Shown one piece after another: positions 20,834 to 31,432 of a stretch of DNA of 64,000 nt. Position 1 is the stretch's first letter, and every line of letters begins with the position of its first letter. The stretch is from contig CM076954.1 in assembly GCA_039566865.1 (NCBI GenBank), forward strand, positions 8,316,001 to 8,380,000, given 5' to 3'. The DNA comes from Aurelia coerulea (taxonomy: Eukaryota; Cnidaria; Scyphozoa; Semaeostomeae; Ulmaridae). The notes beneath the pieces are model-generated. The model was not told the origin of the DNA. It searched no databases and saw nothing but the letters and a program-made list of their open reading frames with translations. A program made the translations under genes and the position numbers.

Positions 20834-23097
20834 ATGGCTGGGACGAAATAAAGCACTTGGCTGGGACGAAATATCTGTGAGGATGATAAAGTTGAGCGAT
20901 GTTGCATTTGTTCTACCACTCAAGATAATCTTCACAAATTGTTTGAGGCGTGGTTTATTTCCCGAAATATGGAAATATGCAAATGTAGTGCCGGTTCATA
21001 AGAAAAATGAGAAAAATGTGAATGGGAATTACCGTCCTATTTCTCTCTTACCAATTTTTGGGAAAATTCTTGAAAAAACTCATATGCGATTCCCTTTATT
21101 CACATATTGTATCACTTGAACTCCTTAACCAAAATCAATCAGGATTTCGCCCAGCAGATTCAACAATCAATCAGTTACTCTCAATAACACATACAATGTT
21201 TAAAACCTTTGAGTGGAACCCTCCTCTAGATGTTCGTTCTGTGTATCTGGATATCTCTAAAGCATTCGATAGGGTATGGCACGATGGTCTAATTTATAAA
21301 TTAAAACGATGTGGTGTCTCGGGACAACTTCTTTCTTTAATCCAAAGTTTCCTCAAGGATCGAAAGCAGATGACTGTACTGAATGGACAGATTTCTAATT
21401 GGGGAGATATTTCGGCAGGGGTGCTTCAGGGCTCTATTCTGGGACCTTTGTTTTTCCTTGTGTATATAAATGATCTAGCCGTAAGCTTGAAGTGCAATGT
21501 TAAGTTATTTGCTGATGATACATCATTGTTCACAGTGGTAGAAGATTCCAATACAGCTGCCAATGACATGAATCATGACTTGGACTTGATAAGGCAGTGG
21601 GCTCACGCTTGGAGAATGTCATTTAATCCTGATCCGTTAAAACAAGCTGTTGAATTAAAATTTTCAAAAAAGAAAATTGAAATTGAACATCCGGTAATCC
21701 TTTTTAATAACATACCCGTGAAAAAGGTAAACGAACATAAACATTTAGGAATTATCCTTAACTCAAAACTATCTTTTTCAGCTCATATTAAATCAGCTAT
21801 CTCTAAGACAAGAAAGGGCATTGGTTTGGTGAAATATCTCTCCAAATATCTGCCCAGGCATACCCTTAACGAAGTATATAAGCTCTACGTTCGACCACAC
21901 CTGGGCTATGGTGATGTCATTTACCATATTCCTGCCAAAGCATGTGAATTCAGTCGAAGTATCATTTTACCAAATGCCATGGAAAAGCTAGAGTCTGTTC
22001 TGTATTCTGCTGCTTTGGCTGTAACAGGAACATGGATGGGGAACATCTCGCCAGTAGCTGTACATGGAGCTTGGCTGTGAGTCATTACGTTCACGAAGAT
22101 GGAGTAGACGCCTTACCTTGTTCTAAAAGTTTGTAAATAATCTTACCCCTGAGTATACCGTAGATCCAATTCGTCCTCTTCATCAGTCGCAGTACTGTCT
22201 TCGCGACCAGGATATCATTGGGCGATTAAAGGCACGGACAGAAAAATTTAAGTCTTGTTTTCATCCCAACTGCCTATCTGAATAGAATAAGCTTGAGCCT
22301 GAATTGAGACTTGCACCCTCAGTTGCTGTTTTTAAGAAACAGATCTTATCAATCATCCGACTCCCTGCAATATCTGTTTTTGGAATACACGATCCAATAG
22401 GATTATCCTATCTTTCTCAACTTAGGGTTGATCTCAGTAAGTTAAATTTTCACAAGTTCAAGCATGATTTCAGGGATACCATAAACGCAATGTGTCCAAC
22501 AAACGATGGCATCGAGGATACGGAGCATTTTTTGTTGCTCTGCCCTTCTTTTGATGTTCAACGAAGTGATCTTCTCGCTGGAATTGTAGAATTATTGCAA
22601 CCATATGTTCAGATCGATAGCCTTTCAAATGATGCTTTGACGCAGCTTTTACTATATGGTGATCAAGACCTTTCTGATGACTTGAACAAAAATATACTCG
22701 AATTGACTTTACGTTTCATCCACGAAACTGGTCGGTTTGTTTGAGATTTTTTGAAACTTCAGCTATGTTCTTAGCAACCACCAAGTCCCTTTATGTGGAT
22801 GTTCTTTGTTTTCCTTGTAAATTTTGTTTCATATTACATGTCAGGCATCTTCTGCATCTCAATTTCAAATGAGCCGCGCTCGTGAACTGTTTTAAGTTCT
22901 TCCCAACCTTGACACGACATCTAATATCAGACAGAATCTAGTATATTATTCTTTATCCATTAGTTTTCTAATTGTTCTTAGTGTACAGTTAGTTGCGTGT
23001 AGGTTGACGTTATATGTCTTTATGTTTTTGGCCATGGGGTAGTCATTGTTTTCCGCTCACCCTGGTATCGTTCCCATAGTGTTGTATAGTAATTAGA
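20834..23097 (+). mobile_element. LINE-A copy 3 (5'-truncated)
   Basis: Starts in the RT fingers and runs through the C-terminal domain into about 350 bases of 3' UTR. It stops 60-70 bases short of the 3' end defined by copy 1 and has no A-tail. It abuts LINE-B directly. The pair is flanked by AATAATCAG at 20825-20833 and 30060-30068, matching the uninterrupted sequence of T1 near 51305. See the finding on a chimeric insertion. Confidence 0.8.
20860..22744 (+). pseudogene. LINE-A RT and C-terminal domain, copy 3
   Basis: Frames 20877-21119, 21022-22080 and 22304-22744 together give NYRPISLLPIFGK, FRPADSTINQLL, motif A YLDISKAFDRVWH, motif B GVLQGSILGPLFF (Pro to Leu change) and motif C LFADDTSLF. 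The C-terminal YVRPHLGYGDVIYH and SAALAVTGTWMG blocks follow. Frameshifts occur near 21080 and 22040-22080, and stops at 22080-22300. The final segment with the Cys/His motif (CPTNDGIEDTEHFLLLC) is open to TGA 22742-22744. The polymerase signature is intact but the element is dead. Confidence 0.85.
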
Positions 23098-24367
23098 CCT
23101 TCTCTCTGGATAACTCCCCATATCAAGAATTTGATACTTGAGAGAGACCGGGCTAAGAAAAGAGCTAAAAAAGACCGTTCAATTTGGCCTGAGTACAAAC
23201 GCCTAAGAAGCAGGGTGACCAGTGAACTCCGAAGAGCTGTCGAGGGCCACTATCGCAGCCTGATAGATGAGAATTCGAATAACCCTAAGGAGATGTGGAA
23301 AACGATTAACAAAGTCTTAAACAAAAATCAATGTTCCACGACTCCCAGATCCGTTATGTACGAGGGTCAACTGGTTGAAAAGCAAAAGGAAATAGCGGAA
23401 GCATTAAATAACCACTTTACCACTATAGGCCCAAAGCTTGCGGAAAAAATCGAAATTAAAGAATCCGATGACCCACTAAAATGCCTAATTGATGAAGGAC
23501 CATCAACCGCCCCTTCTTTCGAATTTCACCCGATTGATCCAAGCACTATCGAAAAAGAAATCAAAAAGTTGAAATGCTCTAAATTTGCGGGATATGATAA
23601 AATTTCTGTAAAGTTAGTAAAAGATGCAGCAGGAATTTTATGTAAGCCGCTAGCTGCAATATTCAACTCTTCTTTTGAAAAGGGTATTTTTCCTGACATA
23701 TGGAAAATAGCAAGAGTGACCTCTGTTTTCATATCTGGTTCGAAGAACGACATGGGCAATTACAGGCCTATATCCGTGTTATCTGTTTTTTCGAGGTTGC
23801 TAGAAAAACTAGGGCATGATCAAATTTCAAATTACCTGAAGGCGCATAAAAAATTTTCAAAATGCCAACACGCATTTTTAAAGATGCATAACAATTTAAC
23901 GTCACTACTTAACGTAACAGATGCGTGGTTTTCTAACATTGACAAACGCAAAATTAACATAAACGTATTTCTCGATCTCAAAAAAGCTTTCGATACAGTG
24001 GACCATGGAATTCTCCTCTCAAAGCTAACTAAATACGGGGTAGTAGGGACACCTCTTCCGTGGTTCACATCGTACTTGACAAACAGAAAACAATACTGTC
24101 AAGTGAATGGCCACAAATCTAGCCTAAAAACTGTTCACTGCGGTATTCCTCGGGGCTCGTGCTTGGGGCCCCTCCTCTTCATCTTGTATGTCAATGACTT
24201 TGAGCAGTGCCTCAAAAAATGCACCTCAAACATATATGCGGACGACACCAGCATAACCTGCTCTGCTGAAGATATTGACGAACTCTGCAATGATCTAAAG
24301 ACTGAGGTTGACAATATTGCAGAATGGTTGCGGCAGAATTTGCTTAGTTTGAACACGGATAAAACAG
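23098..24367 (+). pseudogene. LINE-B reverse transcriptase (part 1, interrupted by DIRS)
   Basis: Opens in the linker upstream of RT (WITPHIKNLILERD) and then has an unbroken frame to the insertion point: KPLAAIFNSSFEKGIFPDIW, NYRPISVLSVFSRLLEKL, motif A FLDLKKAFDTVDH, motif B GIPRGSCLGPLLF, motif C IYADDTSI. A CR1/L2-like LINE. The frame has no start codon at its beginning, so this is a 5'-truncated insertion, not a gene start. At 24367 (DKTE) it is cut by the DIRS element and resumes at 29167. Confidence 0.9.
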
Positions 24368-24475
24368 AATTATAAAATTAAACAAACACTTACGTGTGCA
24401 GTTTGATTGGGATTATTTTCCATACCTAGAACCAGAGCGATGTGGGATTCATGTGAGCGACGCGGCGACCTTCGG
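24368..24475 (-). repeat. DIRS 3' terminal repeat
   Basis: The 88 bases 24368-24455 are an exact reverse complement of 24580-24667. The stretch 24410-24475 is an imperfect inverted counterpart of the 5' terminus (29100-29166), ending in the shared AGCGACGCGGCGACCTTCGG block. The outer 44 bases have no counterpart at the 5' end, as in DIRS-1, where one terminal repeat is extended. Confidence 0.88.
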
Positions 24476-24579
24476 TCTGATTAAAAGACATACCAGGAGC
24501 AGCTGCCAGTCCTAAAAGCTAAGTAAAATGAGGTTTCCTACGAGAAAAGGGGGTTAAATACGTTGTTTGGGAGGGTGGG

Positions 24580-24712
24580 CACATGAATCCCACATCGCTC
24601 TGGTTCTAGGTATGGAAAATAATCCCAATCAAACTGCACACGTAAGTGTTTGTTTAATTTTATAATTATTTTCCATACTAGAACCCAGACCTCTGTCTGG
24701 TATTTATATGAG
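24580..24712 (-). repeat. DIRS internal complementary region (ICR)
   Basis: 24580-24667 is complementary to the extreme 3' end (24368-24455). 24665-24712 is complementary to the extreme 5' end (29119-29166). The two halves overlap by three bases (ATT). This is the circle-junction template architecture known from DIRS-1, where the ICR lets the ends be rejoined during cDNA synthesis. The spacer between ICR and 3' repeat is 24456-24579. Confidence 0.92.
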
Positions 24713-24794
24713 AGTTCAAAGAAGACTGGCAGAATATGTCGAGGGATAATACAGGTTTAGCAATAAATCAAAGATTTTTCAATCAAAACTCAAT

Positions 24795-25793
24795 CTATTT
24801 ATCTGACAGTACTGTTTTACTCAAGTTGGCCTCTACAATAGGCTTATTATAATGAAGTCCAAAAGTCCTTGAATTCGACCAACCAGCAGCTCTGTTGATC
24901 TCTGACATAGATAAACCCAAGCTCTTTGCCTTTGATACTGCATCAGACCTTGTGGAATGTGAAGTAAAAATTTCAGTATTTATACCAGCCAATTTTAATG
25001 TTTCCTTTACCCACCGAGATATTATGGATAGTACTACTGGGTGGTGTGGCTCCTTGTGACTGATAAATAACTTAACAAATGGACCACGGAGCCTAAATGA
25101 ACGGGAAAGGTATGCCTGGGTGTTCTTAACAGGACACAGACTGTCACATAATGGATATGATCGAAAGTCTATTGGAGATTGGTGAAAAGTTGGCCTAGTG
25201 GTCTTTAGTATCTGGCTAATGTAACAAATAACTTTCTCGTCAGTTATAGAAATAAAGCGAACATCAATTACTGAAAGAGTCTGATCACGTTGACCTGAGA
25301 GCAAACAAAACAATGTTGCTAGTCTGTAAGACAAAAATTTGAAAGGAATGCTGAAAGAATCTCCTAGGCTACTTAAATATTGTAGTACAATCTGAACATC
25401 AAAAGTACATGTATATTTAGGAAGTGCTGGTCTAAGCTTGAACATCCCTCTCAACAGCTTCTTAACAAGATGATTATTGCCAAAAGTTGATCCATCAGGA
25501 ATATGCATAATGACTGACAATGCAGATCTTGCTGTGTTCATGGCAGAGTAGCCAAGACTCTTTTCAGTGAAAAGCTTTGTAAGAAAATTGATTCCATCTC
25601 CTATGGACCATTCTACTGGAGAAATATTCTCCTCCTGACAACAAGTGAGCCATTGTCTAATATAAGTAGAATATTGCCTAAATGTAGCAGGATTCCAAGA
25701 CTCCTTAATGATAGAGATAGCATCTCCAGACAAACCTTTCAAGTATGTTTCCTGCAAGAGATCAAACCAGCACGAAGCCTGAGGGACCTCCAA
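24795..25793 (-). CDS. DIRS tyrosine recombinase
   Basis: A 332-codon intact frame. The N-terminal core-binding domain (about residues 10-130) is followed by the catalytic domain with box I Arg in LLSGQRDQTLSVID (about 170), box II HSTRSDAVSKAKSLG (about 280, H-x-x-R), and AGWSNSRTFGLHYNK with the nucleophilic Tyr (about 310). All catalytic positions are present. It would integrate the circular cDNA without a transposase or DDE integrase. The start overlaps the end of the RNase H frame by 55 bases in another frame, as is usual in compact DIRS elements. It is the only intact gene of this element. Confidence 0.9.
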   Translation of the reverse strand: MEVPQASCWFDLLQETYLKGLSGDAISIIKESWNPATFRQYSTYIRQWLTCCQEENISPVEWSIGDGINFLTKLFTEKSLGYSAMNTARSALSVIMHIPDGSTFGNNHLVKKLLRGMFKLRPALPKYTCTFDVQIVLQYLSSLGDSFSIPFKFLSYRLATLFCLLSGQRDQTLSVIDVRFISITDEKVICYISQILKTTRPTFHQSPIDFRSYPLCDSLCPVKNTQAYLSRSFRLRGPFVKLFISHKEPHHPVVLSIISRWVKETLKLAGINTEIFTSHSTRSDAVSKAKSLGLSMSEINRAAGWSNSRTFGLHYNKPIVEANLSKTVLSDK

Positions 25794-27400
25794 AGTGGGT
25801 GCAGTGCATCTGGTTCGTTTGTCAGCAAGAGCAGTTGTCTGCTGGGAGGAATGACAACCGATTCAGACACTAGCATTCTCATAAATTGTGGATACCAGCA
25901 GCTATATGGCCAGTCAGGGACCACCAAAAGACCTGTAGCTTTATCTGTGAAAATCTTGTTCAATACCCTAGGTATTATAGAAAAGGGCGGAAAAGCATAG
26001 AATTCCATATTTTCCCAATCTAGAGTGAATGAGTCAACAAATAAAGCTTCTGGGTCTGGCCATAAAGAAACAAATGGTCTCAATTGGTAATTAAGGCGTG
26101 ATGCAAATAGACCTATTCTTGGTTTAGACCCAAGAAACGTTTGAATAAATTTAAACACCTTTGGATTCAATCTCCATTCAGTTGTAAATTGATGAATCCT
26201 AGATTCGGCATCAGCCTCTATATTTTCTATTCCTGGAATATGACATGCAGTTATCCAATTGTTTTTGCCTATTGCCCATTCCCAAATTTCATGAACCACT
26301 TTATTGCAGTAAAATGAATGTGAGGTGCCCATTTTGTTGATTGAAAATACTGCTGTCATATTATCAGTAAAAACCTTGATATGACAGACTCTCCTATCAA
26401 TAAGAGATCTCAAACCAAATAAAATGGCTTTAAGCTCTAATACGTTAATGGAAAACTCTTTTCTGCCTTGGACCAAAATCCATGGGTCTTTCTTTCATAA
26501 AATACTGCACCCCAACCCTGACCTGATGCATCTGTTGTTAGCAAAACATCTGGGTTAGACAAAGAAATGTCATTTTGAGATTGATCCACATTATCTATCC
26601 ACCATGATAATTCCTCTTTGGATTCCAAAGACAAGTGCATCACAGCATCAAAATTTCCAGATGAATATTTTAGAGCTGAACTTTTATCATTTTCTAGTGC
26701 TCTATAATATAGTGGCCCAAACTTAACTGCAGGAAAAGTGCTGACAACAGAACCAATTACTTTTGCTACCTTACGAATAGTTGGAGATTCATGCTGTAGT
26801 AAACTATAACAAGCATCTTTGATTTTAGTCTTCTTAGACTCAGGGAGATATGCAATCATTTGTTCTGTATCTATGCAAAAACCTAGATATTTTAAACACT
26901 TGCATGGAATAAATGAAGATTCTTGGGCATTGATAACAAAACCTAAATCATCAAACAATTTGATTGTTTCAATGAGTGCCAAAAGGCATCTCTGATAAGA
27001 TTCGTCAATTATCATAATATCATCAATATAAGCAACAATGATAAAAACCTCTGTTGCGGAGACATGCCAATGCTGGTTTTAGCAATTTTGTACATTTTCT
27101 TGGCCCAGAAGACAACCCATTTGGGAGACAATTAAAATTGTATAAACTACCTTTGAATTTTAATTTTAAGAATTTATTATGGTCTTGTTTTATAGGGACC
27201 GTATAATAAGCATCTTTAATGTCAACTGTGCACATGAAACATCCAGGTCTCAATAAATTAACAACGCTTGAAAATGTGTCCATCTTACAATGAATGTAAG
27301 GCATATTTTCATTTAATGCACATAAATTGAGAATCATCCTAAATGAGTCCTTATCCTTGGGAACCAAAAATATAGGAGAGATAAAATTAATTTATCTCAT
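25739..27400 (-). pseudogene. DIRS reverse transcriptase and RNase H
   Basis: Three frames. 27367-27023 carries fingers and palm (FLVPKDKDSFRMILNL, CTVDIKDAYYTVPI, CLPNGLSSGP). An indel near 27040 moves the catalytic VAYIDDIMI block to the 27015-26437 frame, which runs on to LTTDASGQGWGAVFYE (RNase H start). A further shift at about 26450-26476 leads to the 26476-25739 frame (INVLELKAILFGLRS, VFTDNMTAVFSIN, HIPGIENIEADAESR). The YIDD and RNase H acidic residues are readable, but two frameshifts make it a pseudogene unless the assembly is wrong. Confidence 0.85.
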
Positions 27401-27659
27401 GTTTGCTAAGACTAATAACAGTCTTATCTACAAGTTTCTCAATTTCAGTTGATACAAAGGCTTCCTCCTTCGGAGAAAAATCTTAAAAAATACTAACAGG
27501 ACTGACAGAAGTCATATCATCTATACCTCCATGTCTGAAGTTATTTGTTGCCAAGCAGGTAGTCTACAATTAAGCGCACCACCTGAAAAGGTTTCTGCTT
27601 TATAATGAAAATAATGAATGACTTCGGGTAATAAACAGAAAAATTATTTACATTTAACT

Positions 27660-28962
27660 CCTGTATGGATGCCGACTCCTGAATGGTCTGCTCCTACCTC
27701 TGGACAAAAAAGAACCTCGTTGATTTCTTCCCTGCTGTCCCTAGTTCCGTGAAAAATTGCTGTTAGACTGGTTGCTCTGATTATAGGAATTTGGATTTCT
27801 TACTGCATTCCTTGCAATGCGTTTAGCTTCCTTCTCTTGCTTAATTACTTTCTCTATATCATCACCAAAAAGGTGCTCATTAATAATGTTGGAAGCATCA
27901 CATATTCCTTGACAATCTTGATCAAGGATAGGCCTAACATTTGACTTATGTTTGTTTATGATGGAAAGACTGGCATTCGCAAGTAGATTAATTAACTATA
28001 TCAAAAGCATGTAAAACAACAGATTTGGAGTCAACAGAGACATTCTTTTTCCGCACACAAGACTGAGTCTGCTATTTTAGAAGCTATTTGAGCAGCCTTA
28101 CACACAGATTGGTGCATAGTGTAGAGCTTCTTCTCATTGCTGTTAAAAGGATCCTTAAAACTAGGCATTTTTCTAATTAATTTTTGGCATTGAAGGTGTA
28201 GAAAGGGGCTTTATATTGGCTGGCTGTTTGTGCCTCTTAAATATCTTATTTAGGCCCTTTATGTTTGGTTTAGACCAGATCTTAGCCACCCTAGTTGCAA
28301 CCTTATCTGGCTTGAGAGGATCACCTAGCTCAGCAGAGTCATACTCTGAAAGCAAGTCATCATTGATGGAATCAAAAATTTCATCTTCCATATTCAGTTG
28401 AGGCACAGTATTATCCTCGGGTGCATTTGCTTTCCTTTTCTCTGAGAAGAGGGAGGACAAATCAATGCCTCCAGAATCAGATGTGCAGCTCCTTGCACGT
28501 GCACCTTTATTAGGGTTCTCTGAGACAATAGCAGACAAAGGCTCCTCTTCATTCCCAACAAATGAGTTGTGGGAAGGACATATTGACACAGTCTCCTCAG
28601 AATACTCTCGAGAACGTTTATGGAGATTTGTAACACGACTCATGTCTGGCCTAACAATAGTGAACGGTTGTTCGTTCTCCTGTTCAACACTACTGCACGT
28701 GTTTGCATTTACAAATCTTTGAAAACAGCCAGTAAGTGCTCTAAGACCCTCCTTTATATCAAACAGAGTGTTGTCATGGTTTATTTCCAACTTAGATTGA
28801 ATCTGTTGTAGGCTGGCTCGAACTACCTAATACAGAGTGAGCTAAATTTTCCCCACGTGGATGACCTGTGTCAACAAACTGCTGAGACAGGGCAGGCCTA
28901 GGCCTACCGCTACTTTCAATCAAATCATTATCGTAATCATCGGAAAGAGATTTATCTTCCAT
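27660..28962 (-). pseudogene. DIRS gag-like ORF
   Basis: The likely start is the ATG at 28962 (MEDKSLSDDYDND). The product is acidic, Ser/Pro-rich and repeatedly frameshifted (near 28800 and after 28173). The C-terminal end, about 27960-27660, is basic and Arg/Ser/Asn-rich (RGSFLSRGRSRPFRS), as expected for a nucleic-acid-binding Gag tail without CCHC knuckles. No enzyme motif is present. About 27400-27660 is the non-coding or decayed gap before RT. Confidence 0.65.
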
Positions 28963-29166
28963 CTCCAAAGGATCTTGAAAGAAAATAAAACAAATATAAG
29001 AAAACTTACCCAAAGGATGGAAAGAAAGACGAAATATCAAGAATACCTCGACTGCTGCTCCACTTACATCTTAACCAGGTGAAAGTACCACTGTCAAGGA
29101 CCGAAGGTCGCCGCGTCGCTCATATAAATACCAGACAGAGGTCTGGGTTCTAGTATGGAAAATAAT

Positions 29167-30059
29167 ACATGGTTGTTGGTCACAAAAGACAAACTAACCG
29201 TATCCAAGGTCCAATAGAAGTAAACATAAATGGAGGACCAATCAAACGAGTAAAAAAAGTTAAATATCTTGGATTTACAGTGGACGAAAACCTTACATGG
29301 AATGAGCAATATAGAAATCTCAAAGGCAAAATTAAAAGTGCCCTTTTGTCCCTGCGGAAACCAAAGAACATATTACCGCAATCTAAATTGGATCAGGTGT
29401 ACAAGGCACTGCTTGAGAGTCATCTGAGATACAGTGATGAATTTTGAGGCAGTTTGTCAAACACAAAGCTTGATCATCTTCAGCGCCTACAAACTAGAGC
29501 ACAATCGCTAATAGAAGGCTCTAGATTAAAGGATGGCTGGAGCTGCAACTGGTTTTCAGTCTCAAACTTAATAAAATTTGACAAGGCCGTGATAATCTAC
29601 AAAATAATGAATGGTCTCTACCCGGACAATTTAAGAGGGAGGCTTGTTGCCAGATCTCAACTATCTAACTATCGAGCAAGAAATCAGTTAGATCTAGACA
29701 CCCCAAGACAGAACCTAGAATTCTCCAAAAGCCGTTTTTTCTACTCTGGTGCTAAGACGTGGAATGAAATCCCATTAGAAATCAGAATGAGTTCCACAAT
29801 TAGCATATTCAAAAGGAAACTGAAGGAATTCCTAAACAATTAGCATCCTTCCTGAAGCACGATCCGTAGGAAGATCAGCAAATTTGTAATATATTATTTG
29901 TAAATAGATGTTTATTTTATATAGGAATAGTTCTTTTTTAGCTGATAGGGTTTTTGTGCTTAGATATGATAAAATGAAATGAAAAAATGAAGATAAGTAT
30001 TGGAGATTGTAGAATTTATTGTAAACTTTTTAGATGAATGATATACAAAAAATAATAAT
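29167..30059 (+). pseudogene. LINE-B part 2: C-terminal RT region and 3' tail
   Basis: Resumes the LINE-B frame directly after the DIRS: MVVGHKRQTN, VKYLGFTVDENLTWN (thumb), DQVYKALLESHLRYSDEF, one TGA at 29445-29447, then LDHLQRLQTRAQSLI and IYKIMNGLYPDNL to TAG at 29841. The 3' UTR ends in an AAT-repeat tail at 30049-30059. This tail type is common in CR1/L2-like LINEs. Confidence 0.88.
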
Positions 30060-30146
30060 AATAATCAGCAACCAAGAGAATGGCCTAAAAATTCAGCGAC
30101 TTCCCATATCTTTTAGGCGCACTGAAGTAAAGGTTCTTCCCTTGAA
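30060..30146 (-). pseudogene. T2 helicase exon 1 fragment (Walker A region)
   Basis: Matches 51305-51392 of T1, which encodes the Walker A block APPGYGKSLIFQAIPLMV. Here it is trapped between LINE-B (left) and LINE-C (right). TTGAA at 30142-30146 is the left TSD of LINE-C. Confidence 0.75.
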
Positions 30147-30339
30147 TCTTAGGTTATTATTGACTAGATTCCGATACAATGAGCCCATACTGGTCTCCAG
30201 AAATTACACCATGTTCACCCAGGCCTCCTTTAAACACAGCTACTCCCTTTGACTCCTCCGCAGCTACCCCCTTGTAACATATATCAATACCACTGATGCC
30301 AGATCTACATTAAAGTTATTAAGAATAAAGAACATTGGT

Positions 30340-31432
30340 AAGGTCATTATTGGATACCTAAACATCAATTCTGTTAGAAATAAATTTGATGCGCTCAAAG
30401 AAATTGCCTCACACAATTTAGATGTACTGATGATTGCAGAAACAAAAATTGATGCTACCTTTCCAACAGGGCAATTTGCAATAGAGGGGTTTGCAACTCC
30501 CTTTCGATTAGACAGAAGTTCAAATGGCGGTGGCTTACTAGTCTACGTCCGAAGTGATATACCTTCACATCAGTTAAAGTCTTTCAAATTCTCCGATGAC
30601 ATCGAATGCATTAGTTTTGAAATAAATTTGAGGAAAAAGAAATGGGTACTTTTCAGTGTTTATCGACCCCCAACCCAGTCTCAAGATCATTTATTTGAAA
30701 ACCTTGGTCGTGCGATCGACCACTACAGTGAAACTTATGAAAACTTTATGTTTATAGGAGATTTTAATATGACTGAAACCGAGGAACAGCTCAAAAATTT
30801 CTTGGACCTGTATAGTCTTAAAAATCTTGTCAAGGAACCAACGTGCTATAAAATCTCATACACCAAGATGTATAGATCTTGTACTGACCAACCGAAACAG
30901 GAGAGTGCAACAAACTACCACAGTTGAAACTGGTATATCAGATTTCAATAAAATGGTTGTTACTATTCTTAAAACTACTTTCCCAAAACAAGGACCAACG
31001 GTAATCAACTATAGAAATTATAGAAGATATAATGAAATTGCTTTCAGGAATGATCTTCGACAGGAATTAGGGAAAATAGAGCCATTGGACTTGAATTACA
31101 GTTCATTTGAAGCTACTTTTGATAGAGTTTTAGATAAACATGCTCCTGTTAAGAAAAAATATGTCCGGGCAAATGATATACCATTTATGACTCGTGCTCC
31201 GCGTAAAGCGACCATGCTACGTTCTAGATTACGTATTAAATTCAACGAAGATCGAACTGCTGAAAATTGGAACAAATTTCGCAAGCAACGAAACTCTTGT
31301 GTTCAGTTATTTCGGAAGGAAAAAGGAAATTATTACAATAACCTAGACATCTCACTTGTCACCGATAATAAGAAATTCTGGAAAACTGTGAAACCCTTTT
31401 TTCGGACAAATCACAATCTAAGAATGAAATAG
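30340..31432 (+). pseudogene. LINE-C endonuclease and linker
   Basis: GYLNINSVRNKFDALKEI opens the domain. It is followed by DVLMIAETKID (Glu of the active site), GGGLLVYVRSDIP, VLFSVYRPP, and FIGDFNMTE with catalytic Asp/Asn. A frameshift near 30850-30860 leads to DLVLTNR and the ISDFNKM block (SDH motif read as SDF). The catalytic His is therefore apparently substituted. The linker continues to 31432. Confidence 0.8.

Larger units (their letters stand above)
24368..29166 (-). mobile_element. structurally complete DIRS-type tyrosine-recombinase retrotransposon
   Basis: Minus-strand order is 5' terminal repeat (29166 inward), gag-like ORF, RT, RNase H, YR, internal complementary region, 3' terminal repeat (ending 24368). 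The terminal repeats are inverted relative to each other and share AGCGACGCGGCGACC. The 3' one is about 44 bp longer. The element sits between the two halves of the LINE-B reading frame. Removing 24368-29163 or 24371-29166 rejoins LINE-B in frame. Flanks show only an AAT trinucleotide at each end and no longer TSD, the expected signature of YR-mediated insertion of a circular intermediate. Confidence 0.93.

Noticed and set aside
24368..24667. 88-bp-arm hairpin as an independent 300-bp MITE next to the DIRS
   Set aside because: One arm continues into a sequence complementary to the far end of the DIRS, which is the expected internal complementary region; the hairpin is part of the element.
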